Assembly (NCBI GenBank): GCA_016212425.1
Contig: JACRGJ010000025.1
Coordinates: forward strand, 1 to 48,788
DNA from: Micrococcales bacterium
GTDB lineage: Bacteria; Actinomycetota; Actinomycetes; Actinomycetales; Microbacteriaceae
Reading direction: 5' to 3'
Length of the DNA stretch: 48,788 bases
In this document: positions 6,800 to 14,660 of the stretch, piece after piece
How positions within the stretch are numbered: position 1 is the stretch's first letter
Layout of the letters: each line of letters starts with the position of its first letter
The notes under the pieces: model-generated
Told to the model about the DNA's origin: nothing
Seen by the model: only the letters and a program-made list of their open reading frames with translations
The model's database searches: none
Program-made: the position numbers and the translations under genes

Positions 6800-7243
6800 A
6801 TGACCGACTCCGCGGAACTGCCTGCGCCCCTCGCGGAGATCCGCGAGGACTTTCTCGCGGTGACCCCGCAGGAGCGTCTGCAGCTGCTGCTGGAGTTCTC
6901 GCGCGAGCTCCCCGACCTTCCGGAACGGTACGCCGGACACCCCGAGCTCATGGAACGGGTCGCGGAGTGCCAGTCGCCGGTGTACATCTTCACCGAACTC
7001 GACGAGGCGCGACGGGTGCACCTGCACGCGACCGCCCCCGAGCAGGCACCCACGACCCGCGGCTTCGCCTCGGTGCTGGCGCAGGGGCTCGAGGGGCTGA
7101 CGGTCGAGCAGGCGCTGGACGTGCCCGACGACTATCCGCTCGGGGTGGGGTTGACGGAGGCGGTCAGTCCGCTTCGGATGCGCGGGATGGTCGCGATGCT
7201 CGGCCGCATCAAGCGCCAGCTGCGGGAGAAGACGGCGGCGTGA
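6800..7243 (+). CDS. sufE: SufE family sulfur acceptor protein
   Basis: A 147-residue protein that accepts sulfane sulfur from a cysteine desulfurase (SufS) and passes it to Fe-S assembly. The catalytic Cys57 is in the family motif ECQSPVYI, matching Cys51 of E. coli SufE. Further conserved parts are the RMRGMVAML segment and the acidic N-terminal helix. The ATG at 6800 lies 7 bases after the rhodanese stop. The pairing of a rhodanese with SufE is common in Actinobacteria and suggests that the rhodanese may supply or scavenge persulfide for the same acceptor (inference). Confidence 0.92.
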   Translation: MTDSAELPAPLAEIREDFLAVTPQERLQLLLEFSRELPDLPERYAGHPELMERVAECQSPVYIFTELDEARRVHLHATAPEQAPTTRGFASVLAQGLEGLTVEQALDVPDDYPLGVGLTEAVSPLRMRGMVAMLGRIKRQLREKTAA

Positions 7244-8004
7244 AGCTGACCCGGCTGGTGCCCGCGGTCGCTGACCGGACGGTGGCCGGGGCCGCAGAGG
7301 TCAACACGGCGGAGATCGACACGGCGGAGATCGACACGGCCGCGCCGGCGGCGCGCGAGCGCCTCCGCGATCTCTACGCGCCACCCCGTCGCCGCTGGCT
7401 CCGCCTGAACCTCATCGCCGGGGTCGACGGCGGCGCCCGCGGGCCGGACGGGACGTCCACGAGCCTGAGCAACGGCGCCGACCGGGCGCTGCTCGGCGCG
7501 ATCCGCTCCCTGGCGGACGTCGTGCTGATCGGCGCCGAGACGCTCCGCGCCGAGGGCTACCTCGTTCCGCGGGCGGCGCGCCTGGCGGTGGTCACCGCAT
7601 CCGGTCGTCTCGTCCCGGCCGGCGCCGCCGAGGGCGCGGAGCCGCCGGGGGTGCTGGTGCTCGGTCCGGCCGCGGCCGAGGCGCGCGCCCGGGCGACTCT
7701 CTCCGACGCCGTCGTGGAGTACGCCGCCCTGCCGGGGACCGGGCGGGTGGATGCGGCGGACGTGGTCCGAGAGCTCCGGCGGCGCGGGGCGGACTCCATC
7801 GTCTGCGAGGGCGGTCCCGAGCTCGCGGCGCAGCTGCTCGACGCGGGCCTGGTCGACGAGCTCTGCCTGAGCACGAGCCCGCGGTCAACCGGCGGCGAGC
7901 TGCCGGTGCTCGGGGGGGCCCGGCCACGCGAGCTGCGGCTCGCGGGGCTCCTCGCCGACGAGTCCGGCGGCTTCTATGCCCGCTGGCTCACGGAAGCTCG
8001 CTGA
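7240..8004 (+). CDS. Pyrimidine-reductase-family protein (RibD C-terminal domain)
   Basis: A 254-residue protein of the RibD_C/dihydrofolate-reductase-like fold. RLNLIAGVDGGARGPDGTS is the family start, VLIGAETLRAEGY the NADPH-binding segment, and SIVCEGGPELAAQLLDAGLVDEL the closing signature. No deaminase domain is present, so it is a stand-alone reductase domain, not full RibD. The GTG start overlaps the sufE stop as GTGA, which implies coupled translation. Near residues 23-32 a 15-base unit is tandemly repeated, duplicating AEIDT. Stand-alone members are common in Actinobacteria; their substrate is often not known. Confidence 0.8.
   Translation: MKLTRLVPAVADRTVAGAAEVNTAEIDTAEIDTAAPAARERLRDLYAPPRRRWLRLNLIAGVDGGARGPDGTSTSLSNGADRALLGAIRSLADVVLIGAETLRAEGYLVPRAARLAVVTASGRLVPAGAAEGAEPPGVLVLGPAAAEARARATLSDAVVEYAALPGTGRVDAADVVRELRRRGADSIVCEGGPELAAQLLDAGLVDELCLSTSPRSTGGELPVLGGARPRELRLAGLLADESGGFYARWLTEAR
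7306..7335 (+). repeat. 15-base tandem duplication inside the RibD_C gene
   Basis: Two perfect copies of ACGGCGGAGATCGAC back to back. It adds five residues (AEIDT repeated) to the N-terminal region ahead of the catalytic domain. Confidence 0.8.
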
Positions 8005-9154
8005 GCCAGATGCGCACCGCATCCGTCCATCGGGCAGGGTCGTAGTTCCACAGGCGCGTGTGCTGCGCCTCCTCGAAGGGCACCAGGGTCACGAGTTCCG
8101 GACGCAGCTCGGCGAGCCGAGCGGAGGGGGCGATCGGGACGACGCGGTCGGCTCGGCTGTGCAGGATCAGCATCGGACGATCGAGCTCATCGGATCGCCG
8201 CACCCAGTCGAGCCGGCGCAGGTCGAGCGGCTCGGCGAGGCCGGCCACCGGCACGGACCAGCGACCGCCGAGCATCACGATCGCCGTCTCCCGCACCCCT
8301 CCGGGCACCCGCAGCAGCCGTCCCTGCTCCTCGAGCACGGCCCGCCAGTCGACGACGGCCGAGTCGAGGACGAGCCCCCGGATGCGGTCGCGCAACGCCG
8401 ACAGGTGCAGCGTCTGCAGGACGGTCGCCCCGCCCATCGACCAGCCGCACAGCACGAACCGCTCCGCACCCTGCTCCGTCGCCCAGTGCAGGGCCGCCTC
8501 GACGTCCTGCCACTCCTGCTGACCGAGCGAGTACCGCCCGTCGAGGCTCGCCGGCGCATCGGGATCGTTGCGGTAGGAGACGACGAGGCAGTGCAGGCCC
8601 GCCGCGCGCAGAGTCGGAACGGCGCGGAGGCACTCCGATCGGGTGACCCCGCGGCCGTGCACGAGCACCGCCCAGTCGCCGGATGCCGTGGGCGCGCCCT
8701 CGGCGTGCGGCTCGGGCGGGATGTGCCAGGCGGCCTGCGGGCCGAGCTCGGTGGGGATCTCGACGTCGTGGTGCGGGAAGCCGAGATCGGCGGGCGTCAG
8801 GTAGTACCAGCCCGTCCACCGGCCCGCGCTCGCGGCCCTCAGGTCGCCATGCACGACCTCCTCGATCTGCCGGGTCACGCTGCCGGCACCTCGACGGACC
8901 ACGTCTCCCAGCCGCGCGTAGCCGGTGCGCTGCGTGAACCAGAAACCGTAGCGACCCGGGACGCTCGTCTCGGCGTCCGCGCTGAGCGTCACCGTGGTCT
9001 CGTCGATCGCGAGGATCGCCACATCGTCGGGGTAGCGGCGCACCGGCGTCACCACCGTCCGCGCGACCAGGACGCTCAGGCCCGTCCACGCGAGCGCCCC
9101 GAGCGCGCCGATGGCTCCGACCGCGATGGCGGTGACCCACGCGGCGCGTCGCAA
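7988..9154 (-). CDS. Alpha/beta hydrolase with N-terminal membrane anchor
   Basis: A 388-residue protein. Residues 6-30 form a transmembrane or uncleaved signal helix. The hydrolase part has the nucleophile elbow GWSMGG (Ser239), the acid in SRADRVVP (Asp336) and His365 in EAQHTRLWN, so the triad is complete, and an HGRG oxyanion segment is near residue 166. The TTG at 9154 is chosen because GGGGAG precedes it and the anchor follows at once; the upstream open frame is antisense to DUF3000. It converges with the RibD_C gene, overlapping it by 17 bases. Substrate unknown; such exported serine hydrolases are often annotated as peptidase- or lipase-like. Confidence 0.82.
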   Translation of the reverse strand: MRRAAWVTAIAVGAIGALGALAWTGLSVLVARTVVTPVRRYPDDVAILAIDETTVTLSADAETSVPGRYGFWFTQRTGYARLGDVVRRGAGSVTRQIEEVVHGDLRAASAGRWTGWYYLTPADLGFPHHDVEIPTELGPQAAWHIPPEPHAEGAPTASGDWAVLVHGRGVTRSECLRAVPTLRAAGLHCLVVSYRNDPDAPASLDGRYSLGQQEWQDVEAALHWATEQGAERFVLCGWSMGGATVLQTLHLSALRDRIRGLVLDSAVVDWRAVLEEQGRLLRVPGGVRETAIVMLGGRWSVPVAGLAEPLDLRRLDWVRRSDELDRPMLILHSRADRVVPIAPSARLAELRPELVTLVPFEEAQHTRLWNYDPARWTDAVRIWLSELP

Positions 9155-9255
9155 ATGCGTCTCCCCTGGATTCGGCGCCCGTGCGGACCGTCTGATGCCG
9201 TCGAGGACGGTCCCCCTCGGCGGCGTGTTCTCGTCGGCGCCCCGAGCGCGGAGCC

Positions 9256-9261
9256 TAGTCT
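9256..9261 (+). promoter_or_regulatory. Leaderless -10 hexamer of the DUF3000 gene
   Basis: TAGTCT, 7 bases, then the GTG at 9269. No ribosome binding site lies between them. Confidence 0.45.
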
Positions 9262-9268
9262 TCCACTC

Positions 9269-9859
9269 GTGACGGACAGCGACGCGCAGGTACCGGACGC
9301 GTTCCGCGCCGCCATCGACGCGGTCCGCGGGGCACCATCCCGCCCGGAGCTCACCGTCGGCACCATCGCGGCCCCGGCCGGCCTCGCGCCGTTCTCCGTC
9401 GCTCTGGCTGCGGACGTGCGACCCAGCGCGCACGCGACCGACTCGCTGCTCGGCACCGGACGCTTCGTGCTCCTGCACGACCCGGAGTCGCCCTCGGCGT
9501 GGGGTGGGGCGTGGCGGGTGGTCGCCTACGCTCAGGCTCCGCTGGAGACGGACATCGGGATGGACCCCTTCGTCGCCGACGTCGCGTGGTCGTGGCTCAC
9601 GGATGCCCTCGATGCCCGCGGCGCCCGCTATCGCACCGCATCCGGCACGGCGACCAAGGCCATCTCCACCGGCTACGGCGAGCTCGCGGGGCAGGGCGAT
9701 GGTGCGGAGCTCGAGCTGCGTGCCTCGTGGAGCCCGGTCGACACGGCGTTCGAGGCGCACGTGGGCGCCTGGGCGGATCTGCTCTGCCTGCTCGCCGGAC
9801 TGCCGCCGACGACCGACGGGGTCAGCCTGCTGTCCGCTCGCCGCTCAGCGCGTGAGTAG
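9269..9859 (+). CDS. DUF3000 family protein
   Basis: A 196-residue cytoplasmic protein of the actinobacterial DUF3000 family. It is recognised from its fixed position before RNase D and from conserved phrases such as FVLLHDPESPSAWGG and DPFVADVAWSWL. No catalytic motif, signal or membrane segment is seen. The GTG start is set by a leaderless-type -10. The stop TAG (9857-9859) forms the first three bases of the -10 hexamer of rnd. Function unknown; conservation with rnd suggests a link to RNA metabolism, but that is inference. Confidence 0.8.
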   Translation: MTDSDAQVPDAFRAAIDAVRGAPSRPELTVGTIAAPAGLAPFSVALAADVRPSAHATDSLLGTGRFVLLHDPESPSAWGGAWRVVAYAQAPLETDIGMDPFVADVAWSWLTDALDARGARYRTASGTATKAISTGYGELAGQGDGAELELRASWSPVDTAFEAHVGAWADLLCLLAGLPPTTDGVSLLSARRSARE

Positions 9860-9862
9860 CCT
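9857..9862 (+). promoter_or_regulatory. Leaderless -10 hexamer of rnd, overlapping a stop codon
   Basis: TAGCCT followed by 7 bases and the GTG at 9870. The first three bases are also the stop codon of DUF3000. Confidence 0.45.
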
Positions 9863-9869
9863 GTCGGAT

Positions 9870-11108
9870 GTGAGCGGATCGGAGCCCAGGTCGGACGCCG
9901 TGGCCCTGGACCGTGCCCCGCTCGACGTCATCGAGGGCGCGGACGGGTTCCGCTCCGCCGTCGCGGCTCTCGCCGCCGGGCACGGGCCGGTCGCGATCGA
10001 CGCGGAGCGCGCGTCCGGATTCCGCTACTCGCAGCGCGCCTACCTCATCCAGGTCTTCCGGCGCGGTGCCGGGAGTTTCCTCTTCGACCCGCCGGCGATC
10101 GGCGACATGTCGGCCCTGGCGACGACGCTCGGCGACGTCGAGTGGATCCTGCATGCGGCCAGCCAGGATCTGGCCTGCCTGCGCGAGGTCGGGATCGACC
10201 CCCTGCGTGTCTTCGACACAGAGCTGGGCGCCCGGATCGCCGGGCTGCCGCGGGTGGGCCTCGGCACGGTCGTCGAGGAGCTGCTCGGCATCCACCTCGC
10301 CAAGGAGCACTCCGCGGCGGATTGGTCGACCCGCCCGCTGCCGCAGAGCTGGCTGCTGTACGCCGCGCTCGACGTCGAGTTGCTGCCCGACCTGCGCGAT
10401 GCACTCGCCGCGATCCTCGAGGCGGACGGGAAGCTCGACTGGGCATGGCAGGAATTCGACGCCACCCTCGAACGGGAGACGCCGACCCGCATCGACCCGT
10501 GGCGGCGCCTCTCCGGAATCCACGCGCTGCGCAGCCCGCGGGCTCTGGCCGTCGCTCGAGCCCTGTGGACCGCCCGAGACGACTACGCCCGCGAGACCGA
10601 CACCGCCCCGGGCCGCCTGGTGCCGGATGCGTCGCTGCTCTCCGTCGCCCGCGCCATCCCCGAGTCCAAGCGCGCCCTCGCCGGCATGCGGGAGTTCACG
10701 GGCAGGGCCAGCCGGTCGCAACTGGATCGGTGGTGGGCGGCCGTCGAGCTCGGACTGGCCGACCCCGCGCCGCCGGCGTTGCGCGCGTCCGGTGACGGCG
10801 GACCGCCCCCGCCTCGCGTCTGGTCCGAGAAGAACCCGGAGGCGGATGCGCGACTGCGCCACGCCCGGGGCGCCGTCACCGAGGTGTCGGAGCGGCTCTC
10901 AATCCCCATGGAGAACCTGCTCACCCCCGAGTCGTTGCGCCGTCTCGCCTGGTCGCCGCCCGCCGACGGCTCGGTCGACGCGATCGCGGAGGCGCTGGGT
11001 GCGCTGGGTGCGCGTCCCTGGCAGATCCAGCTGACAGCGGCACCGATCGCCGAGGCGTTTGTCGAGGCGCGCCAAGGCATCGGCGCGGCGGTCGCCGAGC
11101 CCTCGTAG
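9870..11108 (+). CDS. rnd: Ribonuclease D family 3'-5' exonuclease with HRDC domain
   Basis: A 412-residue DEDD-type exonuclease that trims tRNA or other structured RNA 3' ends. The three exonuclease motifs are visible: VAIDAERASGFRYSQRA (Asp-x-Glu), WILHAASQDLACL and the last motif around LLYAALDVELL. An HRDC domain follows near residues 210-280 (SPRALAVARALWTARDDYAR) and a second helical region ends the protein, as in actinobacterial RNase D. Two GTG codons are possible (9852 and 9870). I choose 9870 because a TAGCCT hexamer stands 7 bases before it; neither has a Shine-Dalgarno. The fadA-fadB pair follows after 114 bases with its own leader. Confidence 0.9.
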   Translation: MSGSEPRSDAVALDRAPLDVIEGADGFRSAVAALAAGHGPVAIDAERASGFRYSQRAYLIQVFRRGAGSFLFDPPAIGDMSALATTLGDVEWILHAASQDLACLREVGIDPLRVFDTELGARIAGLPRVGLGTVVEELLGIHLAKEHSAADWSTRPLPQSWLLYAALDVELLPDLRDALAAILEADGKLDWAWQEFDATLERETPTRIDPWRRLSGIHALRSPRALAVARALWTARDDYARETDTAPGRLVPDASLLSVARAIPESKRALAGMREFTGRASRSQLDRWWAAVELGLADPAPPALRASGDGGPPPPRVWSEKNPEADARLRHARGAVTEVSERLSIPMENLLTPESLRRLAWSPPADGSVDAIAEALGALGARPWQIQLTAAPIAEAFVEARQGIGAAVAEPS

Positions 11109-11147
11109 GAAGAGGCAACGGACCCGGCGTGCGCGTTATCGGTTTCC

Positions 11148-11153
11148 TAGGCT
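11148..11153 (+). promoter_or_regulatory. -10 hexamer of the fadA-fadB operon
   Basis: TAGGCT about 70 bases before the fadA start. This leader does carry a ribosome binding site (GGAGG), so fadA is not leaderless. Confidence 0.35.
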
Positions 11154-11222
11154 GGGGACATCCCGGAGAATGAACCGGGGTTTCGCACGCCCGCCCGCGG
11201 GTCGAGACACATCGGAGGCACC

Positions 11223-12428
11223 GTGGCCGAGAGAGCAGAAGTCGTCTTCGTCGACGGGGTTCGGACCCCGTTCGGCCGGGCCGGCGAGAAGGGCCAGTAC
11301 TGGGGCACGAGAGCCGACGACCTCATCGTCAAGGCGATGATCGGACTCCTCGAGCGAAGCCCCCAGCTCCCGAAGGACCGCGTCGACGACGTCGCCATCG
11401 CGGCGACCACCCAGCAGGGCGACCAGGGGCTGACGCTCGGCCGCACCGCCGCGATCCTCGCCAGCCTCCCGGTGTCGGTCCCGGGCTACGCCCTGGACCG
11501 GATGTGCGCGGGAGCCATGACCACCGTCTCGACCATCGCGGGGGCCATCGCCTTCGGAGCCTACGACGTCGGGATCGCCGGCGGCGTGGAGCACATGGGA
11601 CGGCATCCGATGGGGTTAGACGCCGACCCGAATCCACGATTCCTCGCGGAGAGGCTCGTCAGCCCTGATGCCCTCAACATGGGCTCGACTGCGGAGCGAC
11701 TGCACGACCGGGTCCCCGCTCTGACGAAGGAGCGCGCCGACCGCTACGGGATGCGCAGCCAGCAGAAGGTCGCCGCCGCCTACGAGGCGGGTCGGATCCA
11801 GCCCGACCTCGTGCCGGTCGCGATCGCCGGGGAGAGCGGATGGGGGCTCGCAACCCAGGATGAGGGGATGCGGCCGCAGACCACGATGGAGGGCCTGGCG
11901 TCCCTGCGCACCCCTTTCCGGCCGCACGGCCGGGTGACCGCCGGCAACTCCTCCCCCCTGACCGATGGGGCCACCGTCGCGCTGCTCGCGGGTGAGAAGG
12001 CGGCGAAGGAACTGGGGCTCGAGCCGAAGATGCGCCTTGTGAGCTTCGCCTTCGCCGGGGTGCAGCCGGAGGTCATGGGAATCGGTCCGATCCCGTCCAC
12101 CGAGAAGGCGCTCGCGAAGGCCGGGTTGACCATCGACGCCATCGGGCTGTTCGAGCTCAACGAGGCCTTCAGCGTGCAGGTGCTCTCCCTTCTGGACCAC
12201 TTCGGCATCGACGACGAGGATCCGCGGGTGAACCCGTGGGGGGGCGCGATCGCCGTGGGGCATCCGCTCGCCGCCTCCGGCGTGCGTCTGATGATCCAGC
12301 TCGCCGCCCAGTTCGCCGAGCATCCCGAGGTGCGGTACGGACTGACCGCCATGTGCGTGGGCCTCGGCCAGGGCGGCTCGATGATCTGGGAGAACCCGCA
12401 CTTCGACGGCAAGAAGAGGACACGCTGA
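11223..12428 (+). CDS. fadA: Acetyl-CoA acyltransferase (3-ketoacyl-CoA thiolase)
   Basis: A 401-residue thiolase for the last step of fatty-acid beta-oxidation, cleaving 3-ketoacyl-CoA with CoA. The acyl-accepting Cys95 is in LDRMCAGAMT, the active histidine is in GGAIAVGHPLAASG, and the second Cys is in TAMCVGLGQGG; NEAFSVQ is also present. Length is normal. The GTG start is preceded by GGAGG. The fadB start lies 2 bases after its stop, so the two form an operon producing the alpha/beta parts of a trifunctional-type complex. No acyl-CoA dehydrogenase or ligase is in the window. Confidence 0.95.
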   Translation: MAERAEVVFVDGVRTPFGRAGEKGQYWGTRADDLIVKAMIGLLERSPQLPKDRVDDVAIAATTQQGDQGLTLGRTAAILASLPVSVPGYALDRMCAGAMTTVSTIAGAIAFGAYDVGIAGGVEHMGRHPMGLDADPNPRFLAERLVSPDALNMGSTAERLHDRVPALTKERADRYGMRSQQKVAAAYEAGRIQPDLVPVAIAGESGWGLATQDEGMRPQTTMEGLASLRTPFRPHGRVTAGNSSPLTDGATVALLAGEKAAKELGLEPKMRLVSFAFAGVQPEVMGIGPIPSTEKALAKAGLTIDAIGLFELNEAFSVQVLSLLDHFGIDDEDPRVNPWGGAIAVGHPLAASGVRLMIQLAAQFAEHPEVRYGLTAMCVGLGQGGSMIWENPHFDGKKRTR

Positions 12429-12430
12429 CC

Positions 12431-14602
12431 ATGACCGCGCCCACTCCCACCGCCACGGCGGATCCTGCCGGCCGCTTCGCCGCCCTCGCGGCGCTGGACC
12501 CGGACGAGGTCGTGACGCACTCGCTAGTGCGGGACATCCCGCTGCCGAGCGGGCGCACCCTCGCCCTCCTGACTCTGGACAACGGCCGAGACCACACCCG
12601 GCCCTCGACGCTCGGCCCGGCCACGCTCATCGAGCTCGCCGAGACGCTGGACCGGCTGGCCGCTCGCGCGGCCGCCGGGGAGATCGACGCGGTCGGGATC
12701 ACCGGCACGCGCTTCATCCTGGCCGCCGGAGCCGACCTGTCCAAGGTCGGGCAGATCCCGGACCGCCAGACCGGGCGGCAGATGGCCGAGCTCGGGCATC
12801 TCGCGCTCGGCAAACTGGCCGAGCTGGGTGTGCCCTCGTTCTGCTTCATCAACGGGCTGGCCCTCGGCGGCGGCGTGGAGATCGGCCTCAACTCCACCTA
12901 CCGCACCATCGACGCCTCGGTGCCCGCGTTCGCGCTGCCCGAGGTCTTCCTCGGGATCATCCCCGGCTGGGGTGGCGCCTGGCTGCTGCCCAACCTGATC
13001 GGCATCGAGAACGCGCTCGAGGTGGTCATCTCGAACCCGTTGAAGAACAACCGGATGCTGAAGGCGCCGAAGGTGCTCGAACTCGGCATCGTCGACGCGA
13101 TGTTCCCGCCGGCGAACTTCCTCGAGGATTCGCTGAAGTGGGCCGACGGTGTCCTCGGCGGCACGATCGCCGTGAAGCGCCCGCACCAGCCGGGCAGGCT
13201 CGAGCGGGCGATCAAGTGGGACATCGCGGTCGGGGTCGCGGAGAAGACGCTCCGCAGCCGCATCGGAACCGTGCCGAAGAGCCCCTACCGGGCGCTGGAG
13301 CTGCTGCGCGCCGCCAGGAACACCGACAAGGCGACCGGGTTCGCCGCGGAGGACGAGGCGCTCGCCGACCTCATCTCGGGTGACCAGTTCCGCGCGTCGA
13401 TCTACGCTTTCAACCTCACCCAGAAGCGCGCCAAGCGGCCCGCGGGGGCACCGGATCGCCAGCTCGCCCGGCCCGTCACGAAGGTGGGCGTGCTCGGCGC
13501 CGGACTCATGGCCTCCCAGTTCGCCCTGCTCTTCCTGCGCCGCCTCCAGGTTCCGGTCGTCATCACCGACCTGGACCAGGCTCGCGTCGACAGGGGACTC
13601 GAGCACATCCGCGGCGAGGTCGACGCCCTGCTCGCCAAGGGCCGGATCGACGCGGACGAGGCGGGCCGGCTGCGCTCGCTCATCTCCGGCACGGTGGACA
13701 AGGCCGACTTCGCCGACTGCGACTGGGTCATCGAGGCGGTCTTCGAGGAACTCGCCGTCAAGCAGCAGGTGTTCGCCGAGATCGAGAAGCACATCGCCCC
13801 CGACGCGATCCTCGCCACCAACACCTCCTCGCTCTCGGTGGAGCGGATCGGCTCGCAGCTTGCGCATCCGGAACGGCTGGTGGGCTTCCACTTCTTCAAC
13901 CCGGTCGCCGTGATGCCGCTCATCGAGGTGGTGCGCACCGAGCAGACCACCGACGAGGCGCTGAGCACGGCGATGCTCACCGCGGCGGCTCTGAAGAAGA
14001 CGGCCGTGATCACCCGGGACACCCCCGGATTCGTCGTGAACCGCGTGCTGGCGAAGGTGCTCGGCGAGGCGATGCACGCCGTCGAGCAAGGCACCCCGGT
14101 GGAGACGGTGGTTGAGGCGCAGAAGCCGTTCGGACTGCCGATGGACCCGTTCGTGCTGCTCGAGCTGGTCGGCCTGACCGTCGGCGCGCACGTGCTCGAG
14201 ACCCACCACGCGGCTTTTCCCGACCGCTTCTTCGACTCCGCCGCGCTGCGGGAGCTCGCGGAGCTCGGCCGCATCTACGAGAAGGACGCCAAGGGTCGGG
14301 TGAAGGGCCTCGACCCGGCCGCGGCCACGATCATCCGGAAGCACGTGCCCCGGGGCGCGAAGGGCTACTCCGCTGAGGAGTTGCGCCTGCGCTTCGAGGA
14401 CGGCCTCGCGGACGAGGTGCACCGCATGCTGTCCGATGATCAGGTCGTCGCGGCACCCGAGGACATCGACCTCAGCCTCATCATGGGCGCCGGCTACCCG
14501 TTCCAGATGGGCGGACTGACCCCGTACCTCGACCGGGTCGGCGCGTCCGAGCGCGCGTTCGGCGACACGTTCCACCACCCGCCGATCCGCGGCGTGGCCT
14601 GA
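12431..14602 (+). CDS. fadB: Fatty-acid oxidation multifunctional protein (enoyl-CoA hydratase / 3-hydroxyacyl-CoA dehydrogenase)
   Basis: A 723-residue two-activity enzyme that hydrates enoyl-CoA and oxidises 3-hydroxyacyl-CoA with NAD. The N-terminal crotonase domain (about residues 30-250) has the oxyanion segments GTRFILAAGADL and INGLALGGGVEIGL. The Rossmann domain begins near residue 350 with VGVLGAGLMASQ, in which the third glycine of the usual GxGxxG is Ala. HFFNP near residue 485 and TPGFVVNRVL follow, then the C-terminal 3-hydroxyacyl domain. It starts 2 bases after fadA. The stop is followed at once by three 19-base repeats that fill the gap to the converging MFS gene. Confidence 0.95.
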   Translation: MTAPTPTATADPAGRFAALAALDPDEVVTHSLVRDIPLPSGRTLALLTLDNGRDHTRPSTLGPATLIELAETLDRLAARAAAGEIDAVGITGTRFILAAGADLSKVGQIPDRQTGRQMAELGHLALGKLAELGVPSFCFINGLALGGGVEIGLNSTYRTIDASVPAFALPEVFLGIIPGWGGAWLLPNLIGIENALEVVISNPLKNNRMLKAPKVLELGIVDAMFPPANFLEDSLKWADGVLGGTIAVKRPHQPGRLERAIKWDIAVGVAEKTLRSRIGTVPKSPYRALELLRAARNTDKATGFAAEDEALADLISGDQFRASIYAFNLTQKRAKRPAGAPDRQLARPVTKVGVLGAGLMASQFALLFLRRLQVPVVITDLDQARVDRGLEHIRGEVDALLAKGRIDADEAGRLRSLISGTVDKADFADCDWVIEAVFEELAVKQQVFAEIEKHIAPDAILATNTSSLSVERIGSQLAHPERLVGFHFFNPVAVMPLIEVVRTEQTTDEALSTAMLTAAALKKTAVITRDTPGFVVNRVLAKVLGEAMHAVEQGTPVETVVEAQKPFGLPMDPFVLLELVGLTVGAHVLETHHAAFPDRFFDSAALRELAELGRIYEKDAKGRVKGLDPAAATIIRKHVPRGAKGYSAEELRLRFEDGLADEVHRMLSDDQVVAAPEDIDLSLIMGAGYPFQMGGLTPYLDRVGASERAFGDTFHHPPIRGVA

Positions 14603-14659
14603 GCGCTCCGTGGTGTCCTAAGCGCTCCGCGGTGCCCCGAGCGCCCCCGGGTGGCCCGC
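14603..14659 (+). repeat. Three 19-base imperfect tandem repeats between fadB and MFS genes
   Basis: Units 14603-14621, 14622-14640 and 14641-14659 start GCGCTCCG, GCGCTCCG and GCGCCCCC, and all share GGTG or GTGG near the centre. They occupy the entire convergent gap, from the base after the fadB stop to 2 bases before the MFS stop codon. Confidence 0.6.
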
Positions 14660-14660
14660 G

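Noticed and set aside
5749-7053. Upstream extension of the zapE frame to 781 codons
   Set aside because: The extra part is antisense to the rhodanese and sufE and lacks family resemblance; ZapE proteins are about 350 residues, matching the ATG at 5748.
12524-14578. A 684-codon minus-strand frame opposite fadB
   Set aside because: A shadow frame; the plus strand shows all FadB motifs and correct operon spacing with fadA.
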